Shown here: positions 16,062-22,160 of the stretch, in pieces
How positions within the stretch are numbered: position 1 is the stretch's first letter
How the letters are laid out: each line of letters opens with the position of its first letter
NCBI GenBank assembly: GCA_003153235.1
Contig: PLXM01000083.1
Location: forward strand, 1-34,282
DNA length: 34,282 bases
Direction: 5' to 3'
From: Rhodospirillales bacterium
GTDB taxonomy: Bacteria > Pseudomonadota > Alphaproteobacteria > Micavibrionales > UBA2020
The notes under the pieces: model-generated
Seen by the model: the letters and a program-made list of their open reading frames with translations, nothing else
Databases searched by the model: none
Told to the model about the DNA's origin: nothing
Made by a program: the position numbers and the translations under genes

Positions 16062-16892
16062 ATGATCTACATTACTGCACAAAACAAAAAAGTCCCCGCC
16101 CTCGGCTACGGCACATGGAAGCTGAAAGACAAGGAATGCAGCGCGGGCGTCGAGAAGGCAATCGAGATCGGCTACCGCCATATCGACACGGCGCAGATTT
16201 ACGAGAACGAGGCGGAAGTCGGCGCGGGCATCGCGGCGAGCGGCGTCAAGCGCAGCGAGATTTTTCTCACCACCAAAATCTGGATCACCGAACTCGCCGA
16301 CGGCAAGCTGCAGAAATCTCTCGATGTCAGCTTGAAGAAACTAAAGACTGATCATGTTGACCTGCTGCTCATCCACTGGCCGATCACGGATGTGCCGTTT
16401 GCCGAGCAGATGAAAGCGCTGCAATCGGTGCAGAAGGACGGCAAGGCAATACTGATTGGCGTTTCCAATTACACGGTTACCCAGATGAAGGAAGTCGTCG
16501 AGAAAATCGGCGCGAAGGCCGTCTGCAATCAGGTGGAATATCACCCCTACCTGTCGCAAAAGGTTTTGCTGGATTACATGCGCCCGCACGGCATGTTCCT
16601 CACCGCTTACTGCCCGCTCGCGCGCGGCAACGTGGCGAACGATGCGGTATTGGCAAAGATCGCCAAGAAGCATAACAAAACCGTGGGTCAGGTTACACTC
16701 CGCTGGCTCGTGCAGCAGGACGGCGTCGCAGCCATTCCCAAGGCCGGCAGTGAAAAGCATATGCGCGAGAATTTCGAGATTTTCAATTTCACACTGGATG
16801 CTGCTGAGATGAAGGAAATCTCAAATCTTGCTCGTCCAGACGGGCGTCTGGTCAGTCCCGATTTCGCGCCGAAATGGGATAAAGCGGCTTAA
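16062..16892 (+). CDS. Aldo/keto reductase
   Basis: The 276-residue protein is a complete single-domain AKR barrel. The catalytic tetrad is visible: Asp42 and Tyr47 (IDTAQIYENE), Lys72 (LTTKIW) and His105 (LLIHWP). GVSNYT, CNQVEYHPYL, AYCPLARG and AIPKAGSEKHMREN (NADPH-binding end) follow. It is closest in style to the 2,5-diketo-gluconate reductase/AKR5 type enzymes, reducing aldehydes or ketones with NADPH; the true substrate is unknown. The ATG at 16062 has AGGAGAAG three bases upstream. The stop TAA shares bases with the stop of the convergent GNAT-like gene. Confidence 0.93.
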   Translation: MIYITAQNKKVPALGYGTWKLKDKECSAGVEKAIEIGYRHIDTAQIYENEAEVGAGIAASGVKRSEIFLTTKIWITELADGKLQKSLDVSLKKLKTDHVDLLLIHWPITDVPFAEQMKALQSVQKDGKAILIGVSNYTVTQMKEVVEKIGAKAVCNQVEYHPYLSQKVLLDYMRPHGMFLTAYCPLARGNVANDAVLAKIAKKHNKTVGQVTLRWLVQQDGVAAIPKAGSEKHMRENFEIFNFTLDAAEMKEISNLARPDGRLVSPDFAPKWDKAA

Positions 16893-17653
16893 AGGCGATT
16901 GAGCTTGGCCGGTGACGGCTTGAGCGGTTTCTTGCAGTCCGGCTTTTTGACGTCGCCGAAGTTTTGCTTCGCGAGCACCTGAACTTGATCCTTAAGCTGC
17001 GTCGCCAGAATGCAGCGGCTGAAGTCCAGTTCGTATTCCTCGCCGGTTTTCTTGTTGACGCGGATGTTGTTCTTCTGGGCATCAAGCAGCGTGGCCGCGA
17101 TGCCGGGAATAGCTTCGGTGCCGATCTGGAACCATTCTACCGGATCTTCATCCGACGCTGCAACGGCTGGTGCATCTGCGCCTGCATCCGATGCAATGCT
17201 GGCTCTTGCCTTTTCCGCGAGTTCCGGCGTCATTTCAAACAGTGTCGCGCCCAGTTTTGAGAATACATGTTTGGAATGCTCGTTGCCGACAACGATCTCC
17301 ATCAGAAAGCGGTCCTTCGGCGGCTCCAGCAGATAAGCACGCAACACCTGCGCACTCACCAGCGGGTTGAACAGACCGATACCATCAAGAGCCACACGCG
17401 TTGAGCCGATTTCGCTCCACTGCTGCACATCATTGCCCTTCGCATCTTTCATCATGATGGGATACGAGATAGAAGCCGCCATGATCTGCCCGGCTTCATC
17501 GTGGATCATCGTCACGGCACCGGCAGCAATGCGTTCTTTCCAGACTTCAGGATCGCGCAGGAAAATAAACGTGTGCGAATTCTGTTTGTAGAAATCGAAA
17601 ATATCTTTCTCGTCCTGTTCTGTCGAAAAACGGACATATAATTTTTTGGCCAT
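16889..17653 (-). CDS. GNAT-like protein with C-terminal extension
   Basis: The protein has 254 residues. The N-terminal ~140 residues resemble a GNAT acetyltransferase fold: KLYVRFSTEQDEKDIFDFYK opens as such domains often do, followed by MIHDEAGQIMAASISYPIM and a late VGNEHSKHVFSKLGATLFEM that mimics the acceptor-side helix. The classic acetyl-CoA loop Q/R-x-x-G-x-G/A is not evident, so activity is uncertain. An Ala/Asp-rich linker leads to a second conserved part (FQIGTEAIPGIAATLLDAQK, CILATQLKDQVQVLAKQNFG) and a Lys/Pro-rich tail. No export signal is seen. A near-consensus promoter lies at 17698-17726. It converges on the reductase with overlapping stop codons. Confidence 0.55.
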   Translation of the reverse strand: MAKKLYVRFSTEQDEKDIFDFYKQNSHTFIFLRDPEVWKERIAAGAVTMIHDEAGQIMAASISYPIMMKDAKGNDVQQWSEIGSTRVALDGIGLFNPLVSAQVLRAYLLEPPKDRFLMEIVVGNEHSKHVFSKLGATLFEMTPELAEKARASIASDAGADAPAVAASDEDPVEWFQIGTEAIPGIAATLLDAQKNNIRVNKKTGEEYELDFSRCILATQLKDQVQVLAKQNFGDVKKPDCKKPLKPSPAKLNRL

Positions 17654-17697
17654 CCGCGAAATCCTAGCTATCCATTGGCTGATTCAGTATGATGGGG

Positions 17698-17726
17698 AAA
17701 TTAATAGAATAATTACATAACGTCAA
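17698..17726 (-). promoter_or_regulatory. Promoter of the GNAT-like gene
   Basis: On the minus strand TTGACG (17726-17721), a 17-bp spacer and TAATTT (17703-17698) lie about 45 bases upstream of the ATG at 17653. The -35 hexamer is identical to that of the promoter at 2941-2969. Confidence 0.5.
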
Positions 17727-17733
17727 GGCCATA

Positions 17734-17997
17734 ATGTCGCGAGAACAAACTAAATCTGCAGAAGCTGCGGCTTTCAAGGCACGCCTGTCAAAACTATTGG
17801 AATCCAAAGAGATAGACGATGCCGCCTTTGCAGATGCCATCTATGCGGCCATGAGCACATTCGGTATTGATGAAGGACAGTTCAGGGATACATACGGACT
17901 AACCAAGGGCGCTGTCGATCGCTGGACGCAGCGCCAGAACCTGCCCCAGCCGCTCGTCCGCCCTAAGATCATCGCGTGGATCAGAGATAAATTATAA
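17734..17997 (+). CDS. Small putative DNA-binding protein
   Basis: The protein has 87 residues, is charged, and has no signal peptide. The C-terminal half, FGIDEGQFRDTYGLTKGAVD followed by RWTQRQNLPQPLVRPKIIAW, looks like a helix-turn-helix with a tryptophan-rich recognition helix, but I cannot assign a family. The N-terminal half is helical (AAAFKARLSKLLESKEIDDA). The ATG at 17734 lies just downstream of the divergent GNAT-like promoter, so it might regulate that gene. Its stop is directly adjacent to the stop of the convergent EamA gene. Confidence 0.6.
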   Translation: MSREQTKSAEAAAFKARLSKLLESKEIDDAAFADAIYAAMSTFGIDEGQFRDTYGLTKGAVDRWTQRQNLPQPLVRPKIIAWIRDKL

Positions 17998-18405
17998 TCA
18001 CCCTGCGAGCAGGTAAATCGCCACCATCGCCATCACAGCGGCCAGAAGCTGTACGCGGTTCATCTTCTCCTTCAGGAAGATCCGCGCCAGCGCCACACCT
18101 ACAACCGGATACATCGCTGTGATTGTTGACACTGTCGCAACGGGCCCGAGCCTGAGCGCAGTGTAGTAGCAGAGAATAGCAATGATACTGAGGCTGCTGC
18201 CACAGGCGACAATGGAGATGCCCTTTTTATCCCTGACGAGTTCGCCTTTGATAAAAAAGAGCAATGGCATTGTCACGAACAGGCCGCCGAGAGCCTCGTA
18301 AAAAATAACGCTATGCGGCGGCAGACTCTGCATGGCGAGTTTGGGCAGAAAAGCCCAGAAGCCCCACAGCACCAACGCCGCCAGCGGCGCAAAAAGGCTA
18401 TGCAT
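17998..18405 (-). CDS. Half-size EamA/DMT transporter subunit (second of pair)
   Basis: The protein has 135 residues from the ATG at 18405, or 141 from a GTG at 18423. It has five predicted helices, which is one EamA repeat instead of the usual ten-helix protein. The final helices, AILCYYTALRLGPVATVSTI and TAMYPVVGVALARIFLKEKM, carry the EamA signature. Positive charges gather in the loop KGELVRDKKG and in KEKMNR, predicting N-in orientation, opposite to its partner. It overlaps the upstream half-transporter gene by 8 bases. Function as a heterodimer is inferred from small multidrug resistance pairs; the substrate is unknown. Confidence 0.85.
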   Translation of the reverse strand: MHSLFAPLAALVLWGFWAFLPKLAMQSLPPHSVIFYEALGGLFVTMPLLFFIKGELVRDKKGISIVACGSSLSIIAILCYYTALRLGPVATVSTITAMYPVVGVALARIFLKEKMNRVQLLAAVMAMVAIYLLAG

Positions 18406-18841
18406 CGTCAGTTTTTTTATCACTTGCCTTCACCATGAGAATAAGTGAGAGAATGCCAAGAACGATTCCTGCAATCTGGCGCACTGTGAGCGCCTCGTTT
18501 AGAATAAAAAAGGCCAGCAGCGTCGCCACCGCCGGATAGAGCGAGGTAATCACCACGCTATAGGTCATCGAACTGACGCGCAGCGAAACGTTGTAAAGGA
18601 TCTGTGCAATCCCGCCTATGATACCGACTGACATTGCTAACGCGGCACCCCGCAGATCAAAGCCTATCTGAAACCCGTAAAATGCCTGCAGCGCAATACT
18701 GCCGAGCAGGAAGAAGCTGTAGGAATAGATAGTCATGTGAAACGGCGGCAAGCGCCTGACTGCCAGCTTGGGCAGGAACATCGACACGCCCCAGAGAATA
18801 ACGGCCAGAATAGAAGGCAGGAACCAGGCCGCACTCGTCAT
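18398..18841 (-). CDS. Half-size EamA/DMT transporter subunit (first of pair)
   Basis: This is a 147-residue protein with five helices forming a single EamA domain. It resembles its downstream partner at the start (VILWGVSMFLPKLAVRRLPP versus LVLWGFWAFLPKLAMQSLPP) and in the region YSVVITSLYPAVATLLAFFI. Positive residues lie in the first loop (AVRRLPPFH) and the C-terminal tail (KASDKKTDDA), predicting N-out, C-in, the reverse of the partner. I chose the ATG at 18841; the ribosome binding site there is weak, and a strong one lies further up before an 18-codon frame. Confidence 0.85.
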   Translation of the reverse strand: MTSAAWFLPSILAVILWGVSMFLPKLAVRRLPPFHMTIYSYSFFLLGSIALQAFYGFQIGFDLRGAALAMSVGIIGGIAQILYNVSLRVSSMTYSVVITSLYPAVATLLAFFILNEALTVRQIAGIVLGILSLILMVKASDKKTDDA

Positions 18842-18851
18842 GATAAAAAAC

Positions 18852-18908
18852 TCACTGTTTATGTTGCGTTGCAGCAATAACTTTCGCGGACGCGATGCTT
18901 CGATACAC
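18852..18908 (-). CDS. Possible 18-residue leader peptide upstream of the EamA pair
   Basis: AAGGAG sits four bases before a GTG at 18908 that opens an 18-codon frame, MYRSIASAKVIAATQHKQ, ending in TGA 10 bases before the EamA ATG. The EamA start itself has only a weak ribosome binding site, so a coupled leader peptide would explain how it is translated. No amino-acid run typical of attenuation is present. Coding status is speculative. Confidence 0.3.
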   Translation of the reverse strand: MYRSIASAKVIAATQHKQ

Positions 18909-19040
18909 GAATCTCCTTGTAGACGATCCGGCTTTTATTTTCTATAGGCCTGATATTGCCAGCTTAATTATCCATTAACGGTTTCTTAAATTATTTATGG
19001 GATATTATAGTTGTACACACAGCTTTTTATTGGGGCATGT

Positions 19041-19616
19041 ATGCGGGAACAAACCGTAAACATCTGTTCTATCAACCTAGAGGCAAACGCTTTATTTAAA
19101 AAAATAAGAGTTCTTGCCGTCAGCCTCCTCGCATTCTTTTTAAGCGCCTGCATCCCGGTTGGTGACCAGGAGGTCAACACCGACCTCTTCAAGAGCAAAG
19201 AAGACATGCAGGAACGCGCCGCTCAGCTTCAACCGGGCATGGCTAAAAAGACAGTCTTTGAAAAAATACAGATAAATCAAGACAAATTCGCGCATATGAA
19301 TACGCAGGAAGTCCAGATGAGCATCTACGGCAACTCGCAGGTGCAGGGCTCTCCGGAGCAGCTGGAGCAGTTCAGACAGCGCCTGATGAACTATGAGGGT
19401 TACGCGCTGCCCTATCGGGACATCAAGGCCAGCGGCTCCCTCGGCTTTGGCTCGCTGCGGGTGAACAAAAACGGCTATGACCTCAAACTTGTGTTAATTT
19501 TTGATAAGGGAAAGCTGCTGCGTGCCTCCATCGATGGCAACCAGCAAGTTAACCAAGACGAAGACCAGTCCTTCTTCAACGTCCTGATGCGGCGAACGAC
19601 CGGCGTCAGTTTCTAA
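19041..19616 (+). CDS. Putative lipoprotein, unknown
   Basis: The protein has 191 residues. A lipoprotein signal ends in FFLSAC (Cys37), preceded by an unusually long N-region of about 22 residues; no start codon closer to the hydrophobic core is visible. The mature part has LQPGMAKKTVFEKIQIN, reminiscent of the SmpA/OmlA (BamE-like) opening 'PGMTK-x-E-V', and ends with LKLVLIFDKGKLLRASIDGN, similar to a BamE-type last strand. The inserted middle and length differ from BamE, so I treat the resemblance as a hint only. Ile-Pro after the Cys does not suggest inner-membrane retention. It stands alone between the EamA pair (divergent) and the atp operon. Confidence 0.7.
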   Translation: MREQTVNICSINLEANALFKKIRVLAVSLLAFFLSACIPVGDQEVNTDLFKSKEDMQERAAQLQPGMAKKTVFEKIQINQDKFAHMNTQEVQMSIYGNSQVQGSPEQLEQFRQRLMNYEGYALPYRDIKASGSLGFGSLRVNKNGYDLKLVLIFDKGKLLRASIDGNQQVNQDEDQSFFNVLMRRTTGVSF

Positions 19617-19644
19617 TATAATTCCATAAAATATACATTCTAGC

Positions 19645-19661
19645 CAAAGGCCTTGCCTTTG
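19645..19661 (+). terminator. Weak terminator-like hairpin
   Basis: CAAAGGC-CTT-GCCTTTG forms a perfect 7-bp stem 28 bases after the lipoprotein gene and before the atp promoter. The following TTGTTATGAATTTTA is only moderately T-rich, so termination is plausible but not certain. Confidence 0.4.
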
Positions 19662-19676
19662 TTGTTATGAATTTTA

Positions 19677-19705
19677 TTGACAATTCAAGCGCCTGCCCGT
19701 AATTT
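19677..19705 (+). promoter_or_regulatory. Promoter of the F0 ATP synthase operon
   Basis: A consensus -35 TTGACA (19677-19682) is separated by 17 bp from TAATTT (19700-19705). It lies 36 bases upstream of the atpI ATG, predicting a short leader. This is the best promoter match in the window. Confidence 0.65.
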
Positions 19706-19741
19706 TCGCGCATCTGCAAACGCAACTTTGAAAGCTTTTCA

Positions 19742-20032
19742 ATGAGCCAGATTCCTGATGACCTCGGCCAGAAAATCAAGGAAGCGCAAAGCAAAAGCGC
19801 CCCTCCGCCCCGGCCAAAAGAAGCCCATATGTCGCCCGAAATGCAGGCGGCTCTGAAAGCGGCAACAGATTTCTCCGCCGCTATTGTAGTCGGTGCATTT
19901 TTAGGGTATTGGATTGACCGCTGGTTCGGCACCTCGCCCTATGGAATCGTGATTTTCATATTTCTTGGGTTTGGTGCCGGAATTCTCAACCTTTACCGCA
20001 CCCAAGTGGCGCAAAACGATAAAAAGAAATAA
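19742..20032 (+). CDS. atpI: F0F1 ATP synthase assembly protein AtpI/AtpZ-like
   Basis: The protein has 96 residues with a Pro-rich hydrophilic N-terminus and two helices (FSAAIVVGAFLGYWIDRWFG and GIVIFIFLGFGAGILNLYR). The GYWIDRWFG turn is diagnostic of the AtpI/AtpQ 'Ca-Mg ATPase gene' family found at the head of alphaproteobacterial F0 operons. It is thought to help c-ring assembly or Mg2+ supply and is not part of the enzyme. The ATG at 19742 has only a weak ribosome binding site. It precedes atpB by three bases. Confidence 0.93.
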   Translation: MSQIPDDLGQKIKEAQSKSAPPPRPKEAHMSPEMQAALKAATDFSAAIVVGAFLGYWIDRWFGTSPYGIVIFIFLGFGAGILNLYRTQVAQNDKKK

Positions 20033-20035
20033 ACC

Positions 20036-20779
20036 GTGCAAAACCCCTTCGAGCAATTCGTCATTCATCCAATTCTGTCGCTCCATATCGGGAGTTACGA
20101 CCTTTCGTTCACGCAATCCGCGCTATGCATGGCGCTCGCTGTAGCGCTGACGACGATCCTGATGACTGTGAGTGTGCGCAGCAAGTCTCTGGTTCCGGGC
20201 CGCTGGCAAAACGTCGCCGAGATGCTGTATGAAACCGTCTTCGGTCTGACCAACGATTACCTTCACGACGAGGGTAAAAAATATTTCCCCTTCGTGTTCA
20301 CGCTATTCATGGTCGTGCTGATGGGCAACCTGATCGGCCTTATCCCCTATTCGTTCACCTACACGAGCCACATAGTCGTTACGGGCGCACTCGCGCTCTT
20401 CGTCTTCGGCCTCGCGACGCTGATCGGACTGTGGAAGCACAAGCTGCACTTCTTCTCACTCTTCCTGCCCAAGGGCATGCCTTGGCTGATCATCCCGCTC
20501 ATCATCCCGATCGAGCTCATTTCCTACCTCTCACGCCCCATCAGCCTCTCGGTGCGTCTCTGCGCCAACATGATGATCGGTCATACAATGCTGAAACTCA
20601 TCGCTGGATTCTGCGCCTCGCTGTTCCTGCTCGGTTTTGGCTTCAAGCTACTCGGGCTTGTCCCGTTCTTCATCAACACGGCCCTGATGGGCCTTGAGTT
20701 GATGATCGCCTTCATCCAAGCCTACGTCTTCGCCGTCCTCACCTGCATCTACCTTAAGGACGCCGTGGAATTGCACTAA
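20036..20779 (+). CDS. atpB: ATP synthase F0 subunit a
   Basis: The 247-residue membrane protein has the usual length and the conserved ion-path helix region: IELISYLSRPISLSVRLCAN followed by MMIGHTMLKLIAGF. The essential arginine is Arg174 in SVRLCANM, and ELMIAFIQAYVFAVLTCIYL forms the last helix. It starts with GTG at 20036, three bases after the atpI stop. It forms the stator half-channels against the c-ring. No atypical substitution was noticed in the visible motifs. Confidence 0.96.
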   Translation: MQNPFEQFVIHPILSLHIGSYDLSFTQSALCMALAVALTTILMTVSVRSKSLVPGRWQNVAEMLYETVFGLTNDYLHDEGKKYFPFVFTLFMVVLMGNLIGLIPYSFTYTSHIVVTGALALFVFGLATLIGLWKHKLHFFSLFLPKGMPWLIIPLIIPIELISYLSRPISLSVRLCANMMIGHTMLKLIAGFCASLFLLGFGFKLLGLVPFFINTALMGLELMIAFIQAYVFAVLTCIYLKDAVELH

Positions 20780-20814
20780 AAAACCATAACAAAACAAAAA
20801 GGAGAAAAATCACT

Positions 20815-21039
20815 ATGGATCCACAATCAGCCAAACTCATCGCCGCCGGTCTCGCCGCTATTGCCGTTCTTGGTCCTGGCATCGGCCTCGGTGTCCTCTT
20901 TGGCAACGCCGTCAGCGCCATCGGTCGTAACCCCTCTGCCTCCGGCGAAATCAAGAGCACCACACTGTTCTACTTCGCCCTGATCGAAGCCCTCGCGCTC
21001 TTCGCGCTCGGCATGGCATTCATCCTGAAGTCGTCGTAA
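20815..21039 (+). CDS. atpE: ATP synthase F0 subunit c
   Basis: The 74-residue hairpin protein has helix 1 GLAAIAVLGPGIGLGVLFGN with the glycine-rich packing motif, loop IGRNPSASGEIKS carrying the invariant Arg-Asn-Pro, and helix 2 TLFYFALIEALALFALGMAF with the proton-carrying Glu58. No Na+-type ligand set is obvious, so proton use is likely. A strong AAAAGGAG lies before the ATG at 20815, consistent with the higher translation needed for a multi-copy ring. Confidence 0.97.
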   Translation: MDPQSAKLIAAGLAAIAVLGPGIGLGVLFGNAVSAIGRNPSASGEIKSTTLFYFALIEALALFALGMAFILKSS

Positions 21040-21042
21040 ACC

Positions 21043-21603
21043 ATGCGGCGCGACATCGCATATACGACGGTGCTGCTGTTCGCTTCGTCTCCGGCTCAGG
21101 CCCAAGACGCCGGACTTCCGCAGACGGATGTGAGCACCTACCCGAGCCAGATTTTCTGGCTCGGGGTGTGCTTCATTGCCCTTTATGTGTTGATGTCGCG
21201 TCTCTCACTGCCCCGCGTGGCCGAAACGCTCGAACGCCGCCGCACACAGAAGGACGGCGATCTCAAGCTCGCTGCCGGATGGAACGAAGAAGCAGAAAAA
21301 ATCAGGGCCCAGTATGAGAAGTCTCTCGCAAAAGCCCAAAGCACAGCTGCGGCAACTATCGCAACAGCTGAACGTGCCGTCAGCAATAAGATAGCGGAAG
21401 AGCAGTCCAAGTTCGCGGACAATTCGCGTAAGCGGCTTGCCTTGGCAGAGCAGAATATAGCCAAGGCGAAAGTTAATGCGCTGAGTTCCCTCTCCGATAT
21501 CGCTGCGGACATTGCCGCTGATATGGTGCAGAAGATTGCTGATGTTCAGGTTAACAAGGCTGACGCCAAAAAGATGGTCGTCTCAGCCATGAAGGAGGGC
21601 TAG
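21043..21603 (+). CDS. atpF2: ATP synthase F0 subunit b'
   Basis: The 186-residue protein begins three bases after atpE. An N-terminal presequence-like stretch (YTTVLLFASSPAQAQDAG) is followed by the typical b' segment TDVSTYPSQIFWLGVCFIAL with one membrane helix, then a long Ala/Glu/Lys-rich coiled coil. A b' plus b pair is usual for alphaproteobacteria and phototrophs, in which they form the heterodimeric peripheral stalk. The order b' then b supports which copy is which. Confidence 0.93.
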   Translation: MRRDIAYTTVLLFASSPAQAQDAGLPQTDVSTYPSQIFWLGVCFIALYVLMSRLSLPRVAETLERRRTQKDGDLKLAAGWNEEAEKIRAQYEKSLAKAQSTAAATIATAERAVSNKIAEEQSKFADNSRKRLALAEQNIAKAKVNALSSLSDIAADIAADMVQKIADVQVNKADAKKMVVSAMKEG

Positions 21604-21607
21604 AGCC

Positions 21608-22111
21608 ATGGAAGCAGAAAACACCAGCTTCTTTGCAGACCCGCACACATGGGTCCTGTTCTCGACGATCATCTTCGCAATCATCGCCTATAAAAAAGGC
21701 AAGAAGCCCCTCCTCAACATGCTCGACTCCCGCTCTGCACGCATCAAAGCAGATCTGGACGAAGCAGAGCGTCTGAAGAATGAGGCGCAAGCACTCCTCG
21801 CCGATTATCAGAAGAAACACCGTGACGCCGTCACAACAGCGCAGAAAATCATAGACAATGCGCAAGAATCCGTTTCTCTGATACAAAAAGCGGCGGAAGA
21901 AAAACTGACTGAAAACCTGAAACGCCGCGAAGAGCTTCTGCTGGAGCGTATTGCCCGTGCCGAAGCCGCCGCCGTTCAGGAACTCCGTTATCAGGCGGCT
22001 GACATTGCTGCCGCCGCTGCCGGACAGCTTTTAGCCGACGCCATGAACAAGCGTGGCGCTAAGCTTGTGGACGAGGCGATTGAGGAACTTCCGCAGCGGA
22101 TGAGGGCCTGA
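21608..22111 (+). CDS. atpF: ATP synthase F0 subunit b
   Basis: The protein has 167 residues. A short N-terminus and single helix (PHTWVLFSTIIFAIIAYKKG) are followed by KKPLLNMLDSRSARIKADLD, EAERLKNEAQALLADYQKKH and a long coiled coil, the standard b subunit design. It lies four bases after the b' stop. F1 subunit genes do not follow; putA does, as expected for the split ATP synthase operons of many alphaproteobacteria. The gap 22112-22160 shows no clear terminator. Confidence 0.95.
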   Translation: MEAENTSFFADPHTWVLFSTIIFAIIAYKKGKKPLLNMLDSRSARIKADLDEAERLKNEAQALLADYQKKHRDAVTTAQKIIDNAQESVSLIQKAAEEKLTENLKRREELLLERIARAEAAAVQELRYQAADIAAAAAGQLLADAMNKRGAKLVDEAIEELPQRMRA

Positions 22112-22160
22112 CTTTTCTCCCTGCGGGTTTCAATCGTAATTCATATGAAGGATTTTACCT

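Noticed and set aside
18842-19040. Guanidine or other riboswitch ahead of the EamA pair
   Set aside because: I looked for paired hairpins with ACGR loops and other known conserved cores and saw none.
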